Shown here: positions 17,543 through 26,000 of the stretch, piece after piece
Numbering within the stretch: the first letter of the stretch is position 1
Layout: the number at the start of each line of letters is the position of its first letter
From: Microvirga lotononidis
GTDB lineage: Bacteria; Pseudomonadota; Alphaproteobacteria; Rhizobiales; Beijerinckiaceae
Assembly (NCBI RefSeq): GCF_034627025.1
Contig: NZ_CP141049.1
Span: 62,001-126,000, forward strand
DNA length: 64,000 bases
Direction: 5' to 3'
Notes under the pieces: model-generated
What the model saw: only the letters and a program-made list of their open reading frames with translations
Databases searched by the model: none
Told to the model about the DNA's origin: nothing
Position numbers and translations under genes: made by a program

Positions 17543-19778
17543 AAACCAAGGACAACCTCTCCTTCGACCAGCATTGCGCTTAATGATCGAACCTGTACCG
17601 GATCCCGTAGAGGGCCGCGGCAAAGGTAGAACAACAACCAAGCTGGACCGACTTGAGGAGCAGCAGGAACGCTTGGTGAGACGGCTGCAGCAGCTTGACC
17701 GGCGTCGGGAAAATCTCACTCTCCACGGAGGCAAAACTCTTCTGATCGTTCGCATGTTTGACGACTCCCTCGCGCAAACACACACGCCCACAGATCTATT
17801 TGACTTAGAAGCCGGCTGCCGCTTTGTGGCACCTCGCTCTGACGGTTATCTCGTCGAGGTAGAGGTTGCAAAGCTGCAGGTGCTCGCAAGGCGAGTCGCC
17901 CAAGCACCCAATTGGGCTGTGAAAGCCGACATTTCTCGAGTTGAGACAATCAGGAGATTTCAACAACGCGAGGTACTGAGAGGGAGAACACTCGACCAGC
18001 TCTGGGACCGGGCGATGGAGGATGAGTCCGGACGCTACTTCCTGATGTGGCTGCGACCCTACCACGATGACGAGGCGCGAGAAGAACTCCTCAAGTCATT
18101 CCAACGTCTGACTCAAGACCGCGTGATAGTACCGGTCCTGAGTGCACCTCAGCCTGAGGCACCTGTGGAGCCTCAGCGCGGCATCGCGAGTGGGGCCCGG
18201 TTACGAACGACGAGCATCACAAGAGCAATGGGCAACTACCGGCGAACCCGTGGCGTAGGGCGGGCTGTCGTGAAACTTGCGAGCCAATCCGACCTGTTAC
18301 GTCTTGTCGCCTCGGGAACGGTATTTCGACTCGACCCGGTGCGGCCTGTTCGGGTGACTTCCGGTCAGCCCGGGGTGACAGCGATGCAGGTTCCAGTGCT
18401 ACATGATGCGCCCGTCGTCGCCGTGATTGATGGAGGCTTGCACGATCCCGCCTACAAGGCAGCCGAAGCATGGTCCATGCCGCCGATCGTACCTGATCAT
18501 GAGGCAGATCAGATGCACGGTAACGCTATCAGCTCGCTTATCGTCCATGGGCATGAGTTAAACAGTCATCTTGATCTGCCCGCTCTTGGTGCTCGGGTTG
18601 GCACTGCCCAAGCTGTGCCCCATCGCTCCAGCAACACCTTGATGAAGCCAGATGATCTGCTTGATATGCTGCAAGCTATGGCTGCCCGGCACCGCGAGGC
18701 ACGGGTTTGGAACATGTCGCTGAACCTCGATGAGCTCGAAGATGAGCCCGAGCAGATGAGCGATCTTGGACATCAACTTGCGGGGCTGGCCCGGGCAGCC
18801 GGCGTTCTGCCGGTCGTCTCGATTGGAAACATTTCTGGTCAGAATGATGTTCTTTTGCCACCAGCGGACTGCGAGGCAGCACTCACGGTCGGCGGCCGTT
18901 TGGCTACCCGCAAAGGGGGCGTGGGGGCACACTGCCCAAGATGCTGCCAAGGACCTGGGCCTGAAGGTATGTTGAAGCCCGAAGTATCTTGGTTCTCGCG
19001 CCTAAGCGTGCTTGGAAATCAGCAGATGGTTGGCAGCAGCTTCGCAACAGCCATGGTGAGCGTGCTCGCGGCACACACGTTTGACCGTCTGCGGTCCCCT
19101 ACCCCCGATCTCGTCCGGGCCCTCCTGATCAATCGTAGCGAACTTGATGGACACGACCCGAGGCTCGGCTGGGGCACCCCTTACGATGGAACGCCACCGT
19201 GGGAGTGTGCGCCTGGAACGGTGACAATGACCTGGCAGGCTACCCTCTTGCCCGGGTTGGAGTATCACTGGGACGGCATCCCGATTCCAGCTGAAATGTT
19301 AGATGGTGATCGAATAATGTGTGGAGCGACACTGACCGCTGTGCTCGAACCCTTGGTCTCCCCGTTTGCTGGGCCAAACTACTTCTCGACCCGCGTCGAG
19401 GTCGCCCTGCAGCACATGGGTGCGAATGGCAAGTGGCAAAACCTCCTTGGCACGATGAAGGAATCGACACTCGCCGAACATGATGCTCGGAATGACCTGA
19501 AGAAGTGGCATCCAGTTCGTCACGTCAAGAAGAACAAATTCAACAAAGGGGTCGGCGGCGGAGAGTTGCGGTTGCGAGCGCGTCTTTACACACGCGACCT
19601 TTATCAGCCCGGTCTTCCGAACCGAACAAACATGGCACCACAGAACGTTGCTTTTGTTCTGACGCTGAAAAGCCCAACCGCTGCTTCAACGATTTATGAT
19701 TCCACCGTTCGCAATCTCGGAAGCTTCGTGGAAAGCGCCGTGTTCGAGCAGGACGTGACAGTCGTGAACGAGGTATAA
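17535..19778 (+). CDS. ietS: Subtilisin-like serine protease, IetS-like
   Basis: A 747-aa S8-family protein starting at the ATG within ATGGCTGA, with GAGGAGAGG upstream. The catalytic triad appears intact: D299 (VVAVIDGG), H328 (QMHGNAISS) and S502 (VGSSFATAM), with the oxyanion Asn near 432 (SIGNISG). The N-terminal 280 residues and the C-terminal 200 residues are non-catalytic extensions. No signal peptide is present, so it acts in the cytoplasm. Known IetS is the toxic partner of IetA. The 8-bp overlap with ietA indicates co-translation. Confidence 0.82.
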   Translation: MAENQGQPLLRPALRLMIEPVPDPVEGRGKGRTTTKLDRLEEQQERLVRRLQQLDRRRENLTLHGGKTLLIVRMFDDSLAQTHTPTDLFDLEAGCRFVAPRSDGYLVEVEVAKLQVLARRVAQAPNWAVKADISRVETIRRFQQREVLRGRTLDQLWDRAMEDESGRYFLMWLRPYHDDEAREELLKSFQRLTQDRVIVPVLSAPQPEAPVEPQRGIASGARLRTTSITRAMGNYRRTRGVGRAVVKLASQSDLLRLVASGTVFRLDPVRPVRVTSGQPGVTAMQVPVLHDAPVVAVIDGGLHDPAYKAAEAWSMPPIVPDHEADQMHGNAISSLIVHGHELNSHLDLPALGARVGTAQAVPHRSSNTLMKPDDLLDMLQAMAARHREARVWNMSLNLDELEDEPEQMSDLGHQLAGLARAAGVLPVVSIGNISGQNDVLLPPADCEAALTVGGRLATRKGGVGAHCPRCCQGPGPEGMLKPEVSWFSRLSVLGNQQMVGSSFATAMVSVLAAHTFDRLRSPTPDLVRALLINRSELDGHDPRLGWGTPYDGTPPWECAPGTVTMTWQATLLPGLEYHWDGIPIPAEMLDGDRIMCGATLTAVLEPLVSPFAGPNYFSTRVEVALQHMGANGKWQNLLGTMKESTLAEHDARNDLKKWHPVRHVKKNKFNKGVGGGELRLRARLYTRDLYQPGLPNRTNMAPQNVAFVLTLKSPTAASTIYDSTVRNLGSFVESAVFEQDVTVVNEV

Positions 19779-19833
19779 ATAGATTAGAGTGAGGGCATTG
19801 ATCCGACAGTCGGCGGTCGATTAGGAGCTCAGT

Positions 19834-20058
19834 ATTAAAATTCCTACCCTGCATCACAGGGTTACTGCTGGCAATGTCAGCGACAATCCTGTCATTCCAC
19901 AAAAAGTCAGAAGCACCAAGCACCCGTTGGATCAGAGAGTTTCCGATGTCGATGGCTTTTACTTCAGCGGATCTCTGACCAAGGGCGGCACCACCCTGCA
20001 GTCCATCATGATCGAGACTTTAGAACTCGATGCGGTCGAGATTGCGACGATTTCGTAG
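19834..20058 (+). CDS. Small ORF with an ATT start, downstream of ietS
   Basis: Reading from ATT at 19834 gives 74 aa beginning (M)KIPTLHHRVTAGNVSDNPV and ending ELDAVEIATIS. AGGAG sits 6 nt upstream of the ATT, and an in-frame TAG lies just before it, so no ATG, GTG or TTG start is available at the right place. The composition is protein-like. It lies 55 bp after ietS on the same strand. It may be a real gene with a rare start or a gene whose ATG has mutated. The rest of the gap to 20099 holds nothing clear. Confidence 0.45.
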   Translation: MKIPTLHHRVTAGNVSDNPVIPQKVRSTKHPLDQRVSDVDGFYFSGSLTKGGTTLQSIMIETLELDAVEIATIS

Positions 20059-20099
20059 TGTATCCCTCATTGAGGTTGAGATCGAAGCAGGCTCAGACG

Positions 20100-20531
20100 T
20101 CAATAGTGGACGAACATGCCTCGCTTGGCGATCTGCTGGATAACATCAAACTCGTCCCGATTCGATGTTAGAACAGGGATACCTTCCTTCGCTGCCGACA
20201 GATAGATCAGCGCATCGTTCAGGCACTCCTTGCGCTGATGCGGCTGATACCCCTGAGTCCGAGCCAAGATTCCTGCTATCAGCCCAGCCTCGATCCAAGT
20301 CTGCTCGTCGGGTTTTCTTATGCGCGTCTCCGGAATGCTCGCGATTAAGCCAGCATACTGCCTCCGGGAGGCATCCCAATCAGGACTTGCCGGATTGTAG
20401 TTGCCAACACCGATAGCAACTTCGCCCAAACAGATGCTTGAATGCCAAAGCAAGCCGTTAAGTAGGAGGCTCTGGGCAGCAGGAGGGAGCCGGCCAGCGG
20501 ACGGGTTGATATACACATTCGTATCCGGCAT
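20100..20531 (-). CDS. PIN-domain protein (VapC-like toxin)
   Basis: A 143-aa PIN-fold protein from the ATG at 20531. Acidic residues are placed as expected for a metal-dependent RNase: PDTNVYIN at the start, GEVAIGV, LNDALIYLSA and TSNRDEFD near the end. IS66 ends only 28 bp upstream, so the usual promoter and any antitoxin gene are gone. The frame also stays open upstream into IS66, but those residues are IS-derived. Whether it is expressed is uncertain. Confidence 0.7.
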   Translation of the reverse strand: MPDTNVYINPSAGRLPPAAQSLLLNGLLWHSSICLGEVAIGVGNYNPASPDWDASRRQYAGLIASIPETRIRKPDEQTWIEAGLIAGILARTQGYQPHQRKECLNDALIYLSAAKEGIPVLTSNRDEFDVIQQIAKRGMFVHY

Positions 20532-20622
20532 CAGAACAGCCCTTGCCCCTGTGGCGTAGGTAAGCGGGGCGTGATGGCCGCGGGCTGGGACCGGATCGTG
20601 TCCACTAATGGCCAAGTGGACA

Positions 20623-22185
20623 CTAAGACCGTGGTGTCCAGTTCCATGGAAGGAGTTCATCGACCCTGTTGGCGGGGTGATCAGCGATGCGCTCAATGGC
20701 GTCAGCAAGATAGGCTTGCGGGTTGATGCCGTTCATTTTGCAGGTTTCGACAATGGTGTAGATGACCGCTGCGCGATCGCCACCGGCATCGGAACCGCTG
20801 AAGAGATAGTTCTTCCGGCCCAGCGCCAAAGGTCTGATGGCTCGCTCAGCGGCATTGTTGCTCATCTCAAGCCGCCCGTCAGTGGCGTAAACCGTCAGCG
20901 CCTTCCAGCGGGATGTCATATAGCGGATCGCCTTGGCGAGTTCGCTTTTGCCGCTGATGCGCGCAAGCGTCGTGTCGAGATGGCGTTTCAGGATCTCCAG
21001 AAGAGGGACCGACCGGGCCAGGCGTGCAGCGAGCCGCGTTTCTGGATCCAAGCCGTTGATCCCGGCTTCGACCGCAAACAGGTCGGAGATGAGGTCCAAG
21101 GCCCGTTCCGCCGAAGGCGAGCGATTGCGGAGGAACTCGTTGTACAGATAGCGGCGTGCGTGGGCCCAACAGGCCACCTGGATCAGGCGCGTGTCGCCGG
21201 TGAGTGGATGGCCAACATAGAGCTTGTCGAAGCCGGCATAGGCATCGGCATGCAGGAAGCCACGGCATGGCGACAACAGGTGCTGGGCACGCTCCCCTTT
21301 GCGATCCGGAGAATAGGCATAGAACGCCGCGGGCGGCACGGCCGATCCCCAGGGACGTTCATCGCGCACAACCGTCCACAGCCTGCCGGTCTTGGTCTGG
21401 CCGCGTCCAGGGTCGAGGACCGGAATGGGGGTATCGTCAGCATGCACCGTTTCGCCGGCACGGGCATGGGTTCCGATCCTTTCGCTCAAGATCTGAAGCA
21501 GAGCCGCCATTGCCCCGACCCAGCCGGCCAGCGTTGAGCGATCGAGATCGACGCCTTCGCGCGCATAGATGTCACTCTGGCGATGCAGGGGAAGATGATC
21601 GCAATACTTGGAGACCAGTACATGAGCCAGGAGGTTGGGACCGGGTCGCCCACGTTCGATCGGCAGCGATGGCATCGGCGCCTGAACGATCGTCTCGCAG
21701 GTGCGGCAGCTCAACTTCGGGCGAAGGTGGACGACACGTTTGAAGTGCGAGGGCACATATTCCAGCACCTCACGTTCATCCGTGCCGATCGTGCTGAAGA
21801 TGCTTCCGCCGCAATTCGGGCAGGTGCAGTCCGGCTCGTGCACGATTGTCTCACACGGCAGATGGGCCGGTAAGGGCTTGCGGCCCAGAGACGACTTTGC
21901 CGTCGCGCCAGCCGATGGTGAGGATGCAATGGGCCGCGCTGCCGTCCGCTCGATGTCGGTGTGGGCCTCGCTCTCCTCTAGATCGGCAATCGCCAGTTCC
22001 AGTTGCTCGATGAGATGGTCGAGTTTCTCCGAGGAGCGGCCGAAGCGGGCGCGCTTCAGGCTCGCGAGCTGCGCCTTGAGCTTCTCGATATAGAGGTTCT
22101 TGGCATAAAGCTCCGCCTGCAACTGCGCGGTCAAAGCGCGCAACGCCTCCAGTTCGGCCAGCACATCGGGAGCAGCAAGAGACAT
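20623..22185 (-). CDS. tnpC: IS66 transposase TnpC
   Basis: A 520-aa IS66 transposase. An N-terminal coiled-coil region (ALTAQLQAELYAKNLYIEKL) and a Cys-rich zinc finger-like part (CTCPNCGGSIF and LSCRTCET) precede the DDE core (TVHADDTPIPVL; HADAYAGFDKLY; MSNNAAERAIRPLALGRKNY). The C-terminal IS66_C-like tail ends in LPWNW. The length is standard, so the element appears intact. Confidence 0.92.
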   Translation of the reverse strand: MSLAAPDVLAELEALRALTAQLQAELYAKNLYIEKLKAQLASLKRARFGRSSEKLDHLIEQLELAIADLEESEAHTDIERTAARPIASSPSAGATAKSSLGRKPLPAHLPCETIVHEPDCTCPNCGGSIFSTIGTDEREVLEYVPSHFKRVVHLRPKLSCRTCETIVQAPMPSLPIERGRPGPNLLAHVLVSKYCDHLPLHRQSDIYAREGVDLDRSTLAGWVGAMAALLQILSERIGTHARAGETVHADDTPIPVLDPGRGQTKTGRLWTVVRDERPWGSAVPPAAFYAYSPDRKGERAQHLLSPCRGFLHADAYAGFDKLYVGHPLTGDTRLIQVACWAHARRYLYNEFLRNRSPSAERALDLISDLFAVEAGINGLDPETRLAARLARSVPLLEILKRHLDTTLARISGKSELAKAIRYMTSRWKALTVYATDGRLEMSNNAAERAIRPLALGRKNYLFSGSDAGGDRAAVIYTIVETCKMNGINPQAYLADAIERIADHPANRVDELLPWNWTPRS

Positions 22186-22246
22186 ATGTTTCTCTAGCAC
22201 AAACGGCCCGATGCAGCTACGTTTTATATGTAAATACAGTATGTTA

Positions 22247-22600
22247 TCAGGCCATCGTCGGCTTTGGCGGACGCTCGGGCATCAGCGTGCGCCGCCAATC
22301 CATCCCTTCGACGAGAAGAGCCAGTTGTGCCGCCGACATTTGCAGGACGCCATCGACGAGCGACCGCCAGACGAACTTGCCCTGTTCCAATCGCTTGGCA
22401 AAAAGGCACAGCCCGGTTCCATCCCAGTAGAGAGCTTTCAAATAGTCGCCTCGTTTCCCGCGGAAGAGGAACAGATGGCCGGAATAGGGATCGGCGTTCA
22501 TCCTGTTGACGACCTCCGCGGACAGACCGTCGAACCCACGGCGCATGTCGACCGGCTGGCAGGCCAGATACACCTTCGTTCCCGCAGCGATCTGGATCAC
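22247..22600 (-). CDS. tnpB: IS66 accessory protein TnpB
   Basis: A 117-aa IS66 Orf2 family protein. The motif VYLACQPVDMRRGFDGLSAE, then LFLFRGKRGDYLKALYWDGT, is diagnostic. It is needed with TnpA and TnpC for transposition of typical IS66 elements. It overlaps the end of tnpA by 4 bp. Confidence 0.92.
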   Translation of the reverse strand: MIQIAAGTKVYLACQPVDMRRGFDGLSAEVVNRMNADPYSGHLFLFRGKRGDYLKALYWDGTGLCLFAKRLEQGKFVWRSLVDGVLQMSAAQLALLVEGMDWRRTLMPERPPKPTMA

Positions 22601-23082
22601 GACTTCGCACCGAGGGCCGAAAGAACCCGCCGCAGCGCCCGCTCGTTGACAAAGGCGTCAACCCGAACACGCGCACCGTTTGGCAGGTCGATCTCAATCA
22701 CGCCAGGCCGCTCCTCCAGCATCGGCGTTCTGGCCGACCGCTCGGCTCTCGGCTGTGGCAAGCTCTCCGCCGGAGTGGCGTCCAGCGGGCGAAGCGCCGG
22801 CATCGTGATCGCGGGCCCTTCATCGTCGCACGTCCCGAAGACCCCGATCGGAATGAACTCATTGTGCGATGAAGCCTCCGGGAGAAGCACCAGAGAAGCC
22901 GGACGGGGCCCCAGTTTGCCTGCTTCTGCAGCCCGGATCCAACCGAAAAGCTGATTGTTGTTGACGCCGCGCCGACGGGCCACCTCCGCGACAGCGGTTC
23001 CCGGGAGCCTGGCCTCCTCGACAAGCCGCCACTTCTCCTCCGTGGTCCAACTGCGTCGACGACGAGGCTCCATCTCTGACAT
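22597..23082 (-). CDS. tnpA: IS66 accessory protein TnpA
   Basis: A 161-aa protein with an N-terminal IS3/IS66-type helix-turn-helix (RRSWTTEEKWRLVEEARLPG, then TAVAEVARRRGVNNNQLFGW) and a C-terminal segment VIEIDLPNGARVRVDAFVNE shared by IS66 Orf1 proteins. It is probably DNA-binding. Its stop overlaps the tnpB start (ATGA). Confidence 0.9.
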   Translation of the reverse strand: MSEMEPRRRRSWTTEEKWRLVEEARLPGTAVAEVARRRGVNNNQLFGWIRAAEAGKLGPRPASLVLLPEASSHNEFIPIGVFGTCDDEGPAITMPALRPLDATPAESLPQPRAERSARTPMLEERPGVIEIDLPNGARVRVDAFVNERALRRVLSALGAKS

Positions 23083-23156
23083 GCATGCCGCCTAAGTGTC
23101 CGCTGCAATCTTCGTGGACACTTATCTCATCCTGATCGCCGCTTCGGTAGGCGGCC

Positions 23157-23867
23157 ATGACGCCACGCTTACAGCCTGTCAGCTACAAGCGCCATCGGTT
23201 CCCACCTCAGATCATCGCTCATGCAGTCTGGTTGTACTTCAGATTCCCATTGAGCTTGCGGCTAGTCGAGGAGATGCTGCTCGAGCGCGGCATCGTCGTG
23301 TCCTACGAGACAATCCGCCGGTGGGGCAAGAAGTTCGGACCGGAGTATGCCCGGCGCCTTCGGCGCAAGCAGCCACGCCCGACTGACATTTGGCACCTGG
23401 ATGAAATGGGCGTCAGCATCGCTGGCAGGAAACACTGGCTCTGGCGGGCTGTTGATCAGGACGGCTATGTGCTCGATGAGATCGTCCAAACGCGGCGCAA
23501 TACCAAGGCGGCCAAGCGCTTGCTGACTCGGCTGATGAGGAAACAAGGCGGCCTACCGCGTCGGCTGATCACCGACAAGCTGGGATTCTATGCAGCCGCC
23601 CGGGGTCAGCTCATGCCAAGCGTTGAACACCGCTCCCATAAGGGCCTTAACAATCGTGCGGAGAACTCTCATCTGCCCTTACGTCGACGAGAGCGGGTGA
23701 TGCAGGGGTTCCGGGTACCAGGAGGCTTGCAGCAGTTCGCCAGTGTCTTTTCGGCTGCCCGCAATCTCTTCGTTCCACCCCGCACCCGCCGCTCCACCCT
23801 TGCCACCCATCTTCACCGCCTCAGCGCCACGGCGGAATGGAAAAGCGCGGCTGGGGTCGCCGCTTGA
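23157..23867 (+). CDS. IS6-family transposase, N-terminus replaced by the IS66 end
   Basis: A 236-aa IS6 transposase with an intact DDE set: WHLDEMGVS, LITDKLGFY and NRAENSHLP. The ATG at 23157 and the next five codons lie in the IS66 right inverted repeat; from QPVSYKRHRFPPQI on the sequence is normal IS6. The original start and left terminal repeat are missing, so the element is probably immobile although the protein may still be made. Confidence 0.8.
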   Translation: MTPRLQPVSYKRHRFPPQIIAHAVWLYFRFPLSLRLVEEMLLERGIVVSYETIRRWGKKFGPEYARRLRRKQPRPTDIWHLDEMGVSIAGRKHWLWRAVDQDGYVLDEIVQTRRNTKAAKRLLTRLMRKQGGLPRRLITDKLGFYAAARGQLMPSVEHRSHKGLNNRAENSHLPLRRRERVMQGFRVPGGLQQFASVFSAARNLFVPPRTRRSTLATHLHRLSATAEWKSAAGVAA

Positions 23868-24302
23868 GCCTATAAGACGGCCATAATCGCCTCAGTCCGC
23901 CCAGGGCCAGTTACCGTGACAACACCGACGCGCGAGCAAGCACCCAATACTGCTGAACAAGAAGAGCCCGGTAGAATCTAAGCGAAATAATCAGGAGCCT
24001 TAGTCGTCTCCTTTACAGTTCTTGACCACATTTAGGCATCCGCGCTCGAATCATAATGCCGGACGGCGAATTGAGGTTCGTGCCGAATATTGGGCGATCT
24101 CGAATCAAGTGAGTAACTTGGAATCGTCTGGAACCGGGCTTTTACATGCGAATTGATTCGGCCTTTTCGGCTAAATGATTCTAGCTAAAGAAGTTTCCAC
24201 CGCTGAATCGATCTATTGTGAATGGATTCTTGACGCGCGACTCCACAGCCAACTCAGAATCGGGCATCACTCGTATCGCTACGAGTATCATGGATGATCG
24301 AA
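23868..24302. other. GANTC-rich intergenic region upstream of repC (candidate origin-linked region)
   Basis: No gene is found in this 435-bp stretch. It contains ten GANTC sites, the CcrM methylation target, at 23974, 24048, 24102, 24121, 24155, 24177, 24205, 24225, 24239 and 24257. Nine of them lie within 214 bp, where a palindromic 4-base-specified site is expected about once per 256 bp. The local sequence is also more AT-rich than its surroundings. Several sites share TGAATCG/CGATTCA-like context, so protein-binding iterons are an alternative reading. Confidence 0.7.
24269..24286. promoter_or_regulatory. Palindromic operator candidate
   Basis: ACTCGTA (24269-24275) and TACGAGT (24280-24286) form a perfect 7-bp inverted repeat around TCGC, ending 16 bp before the start of the small protein at 24303. 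It is a plausible autoregulatory site for that protein. Confidence 0.45.
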
Positions 24303-24515
24303 ATGGCTGATCAAGCGAGCCGCGAGCGCGCCCAACGTCTCCGCCAGATCCGTCGGGAAAGGGGGGACCGGGAGATGAACGTCTGGATCCCTCACAACGT
24401 CGGAGTTGCGATTGACCGAGCCGTTGCGACCGGACGCTATCCATCACGCCAGGTCGCGATCGCCCATGTGCTCGAAGCAGCCTTTGTCCAAAAGGAGCCA
24501 GACAAGGTGACGTAA
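24303..24515 (+). CDS. Small DNA-binding-type protein upstream of repC
   Basis: A 70-aa protein. A basic N-terminal third (SRERAQRLRQIRRERGDREM) is followed by NVWIPHNVGVAIDRAVATGR, then YPSRQVAIAHVLEAAF. A short strand followed by two helices resembles a ribbon-helix-helix fold. Its position between the GANTC cluster and repC suggests control of replication or copy number. That role is inferred from context alone. Confidence 0.55.
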   Translation: MADQASRERAQRLRQIRRERGDREMNVWIPHNVGVAIDRAVATGRYPSRQVAIAHVLEAAFVQKEPDKVT

Positions 24516-24522
24516 ACCCGGC

Positions 24523-24601
24523 AAAGCAAAAGGCCCACGAAGCTGGAAACTTCGAGGGCCTTTGGAGACCACCGCGAGGGTGGGCCTAAGAATGGTGTCG
24601 C
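24523..24601 (-). ncRNA. Predicted antisense ctRNA controlling repC
   Basis: On the minus strand a TTGACA -35 box (24637-24632) and a CATAAG -10 box (24613-24608), 18 nt apart, should start a transcript near 24601. It would end at a strong hairpin (arms AAAGGCCC with GGGCCTTT and CGAAG with CTTCG, 24529-24563) followed by TTTTGCTTT on that strand. A roughly 80-nt RNA antisense to the repC leader matches the ctRNA (incA) arrangement of the repABC/repC family. Confidence 0.65.
24529..24563 (-). terminator. Rho-independent terminator of the predicted ctRNA
   Basis: Inverted repeat AAAGGCCC/GGGCCTTT with a second CGAAG/CTTCG pair inside and one A-A mismatch. The T-rich tail TTTTGCTTT follows on the minus strand, while the plus-strand tail is only TTTGG, so the minus direction is favoured. 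On the plus strand it could fold in the repC leader. Confidence 0.65.
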
Positions 24602-24690
24602 AACCTCCTTATGCCATCCCGCCAATCTGAGTGTCAAGAGACATCGGTTTCGGTGAACGCTCCCGCTTTGCCCTCAACATGGAGGGTACG

Positions 24691-25845
24691 ATGCAGCTTG
24701 CATCGTCAGGAGGCCGGCGGCTGAGACATGCCGCTCTGGCTGCGAGAGAACTTGCGCTCGAACCCGGGCGCACGGTGACGCGAAAAGAGTTATCTGCGGC
24801 AGCTCGTGAGGCTGCCAAGGCCCTAGAATTGCGGAACGGTCCCCGATCGGTCCTCTCAGAGCTCGTCGCTTGCTGGGGCGAGCAGGAATGGGAGCGGCTG
24901 CTGGTCTGGCCGTCCAACGACTATCTTATGAGCAGGACCGGCCTCTCCGAGCGCTCCATCCGGTATGCGTTCAAGGTCCTAATTGATCAGCAGCTCATCG
25001 TCCCGAAGGAATCTCCGAACGGAAAGCGCTATGCGGTCAAAGACTTGGCTGGAGAGCTGGTCGACGCCTTTGGCTTCGACCTGACCCCCGTTTATGCCAG
25101 GCGAGGGGATTGGGCTGAGCGTCTGATCGAGATGAGGCAGGCCCGCGAAGTTCGGAAACGAGCTTTCGACGAGATCACCATCGCCAGGCGGGCCGCCGAG
25201 GAGGCACTGAGGGCGTTGGCCGAGCATTATCCCGATCTCGATCGCTCCGACCTGGAAGAACACGTCAAAGGCCTGAAAGCCCGAACCCCTGTGCGCAGCA
25301 CGAAGGCTATGCCGCACGCGATCCTTGATGAGTGGACAGCCCTGAGGATGGTGTGCGAGCAAGCTTTCTTAAAAGCGGGCAATGGCGGCAAAAGCTGCCG
25401 CCACACTTATAACAACAACGGATCTCCTAGTGAGCCTTGTAACAAGGGCTTTCCGAAGAAAGCTGAGGCGGTTCGTTCAACCGAACAAACCCCGGAGCAC
25501 CTATCACCGGAATTGATCCTTGAGGCTTGCCCGACCTTGAGCGACTACGGCCAACCGGTGCGGGATCTGGCCGACATCGTCTCGGCCGGGCGCTACCTGA
25601 GGGCCTCTCTCGGGGCGCATGAGAGCGCCTGGGCCGAGGCCGTGGAGGAGATCGGCACCGTCAGGGCGGCGATCGCCGTGATCTACACCCTGCAGCTCTA
25701 CGAGGCCGATGTGGCCAAAAACGGTGGCGAGAGCCGGATCAAGAACCCGGGCGGCTACTTCCGCGCGCTCACCCGCATGGTCAAAGCCGGCAAGATCGAC
25801 CTCGCCGTCGAGCTCCTCGCCATGCGGAGGCGAAGAATGGCCTAG
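24691..25845 (+). CDS. repC: Plasmid replication initiator RepC
   Basis: A 384-aa RepC-family initiator. The N-terminal part is conserved: GRRLRHAALAARELALEP, WPSNDYLMSRTGLSERSIRY (winged helix), and VARRGDWAERLIEMRQAR-like residues near 130. The start at 24691 has GGAGGG 5 nt upstream; an upstream GTG at 24631 would overlap the ctRNA promoter. No repA or repB partition genes are adjacent, so this is a repC-only arrangement. In this family the origin lies inside repC; a less GC-rich stretch around 25405-25460 is a candidate. Confidence 0.88.
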   Translation: MQLASSGGRRLRHAALAARELALEPGRTVTRKELSAAAREAAKALELRNGPRSVLSELVACWGEQEWERLLVWPSNDYLMSRTGLSERSIRYAFKVLIDQQLIVPKESPNGKRYAVKDLAGELVDAFGFDLTPVYARRGDWAERLIEMRQAREVRKRAFDEITIARRAAEEALRALAEHYPDLDRSDLEEHVKGLKARTPVRSTKAMPHAILDEWTALRMVCEQAFLKAGNGGKSCRHTYNNNGSPSEPCNKGFPKKAEAVRSTEQTPEHLSPELILEACPTLSDYGQPVRDLADIVSAGRYLRASLGAHESAWAEAVEEIGTVRAAIAVIYTLQLYEADVAKNGGESRIKNPGGYFRALTRMVKAGKIDLAVELLAMRRRRMA

Positions 25846-26000
25846 GGAGAGGATCCATGCGCGGCGAGGCGACGACGGGCCAGCGTGCCTGGGGGCAGGG
25901 AGCGGCAAGGGCCGGGTGCATCACGGGTGTGAATCGTTGGTGCGCAAAGGATTCAGGACTTTGATTGGACCTTGCCTCTGGGCCCGCGCAACACTGGCGC

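Larger units (their letters stand above)
20560..23172 (-). mobile_element. IS66-family insertion sequence
   Basis: A 2613-bp element with tnpA-tnpB-tnpC on the minus strand. The ends are GTAAGCGGGGCGTGATGGCC at 20560 and, at the right end, the complement of GTAAGCGTGGCGTCATGGCC (end 23172): 20 bp with two mismatches, starting with the GTAAGCG typical of IS66. The 8-bp flanks (TGGCGTAG and AGCCTGTC) do not match, so a flank has been lost or rearranged. The right inverted repeat overlaps the first codons of the IS6 transposase at 23157. Confidence 0.88.

Noticed and set aside
25857..25964. 35-codon frame directly after repC
   Set aside because: It has a fair ribosome site but a low-complexity product with no similarity. 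Not convincing as a gene.
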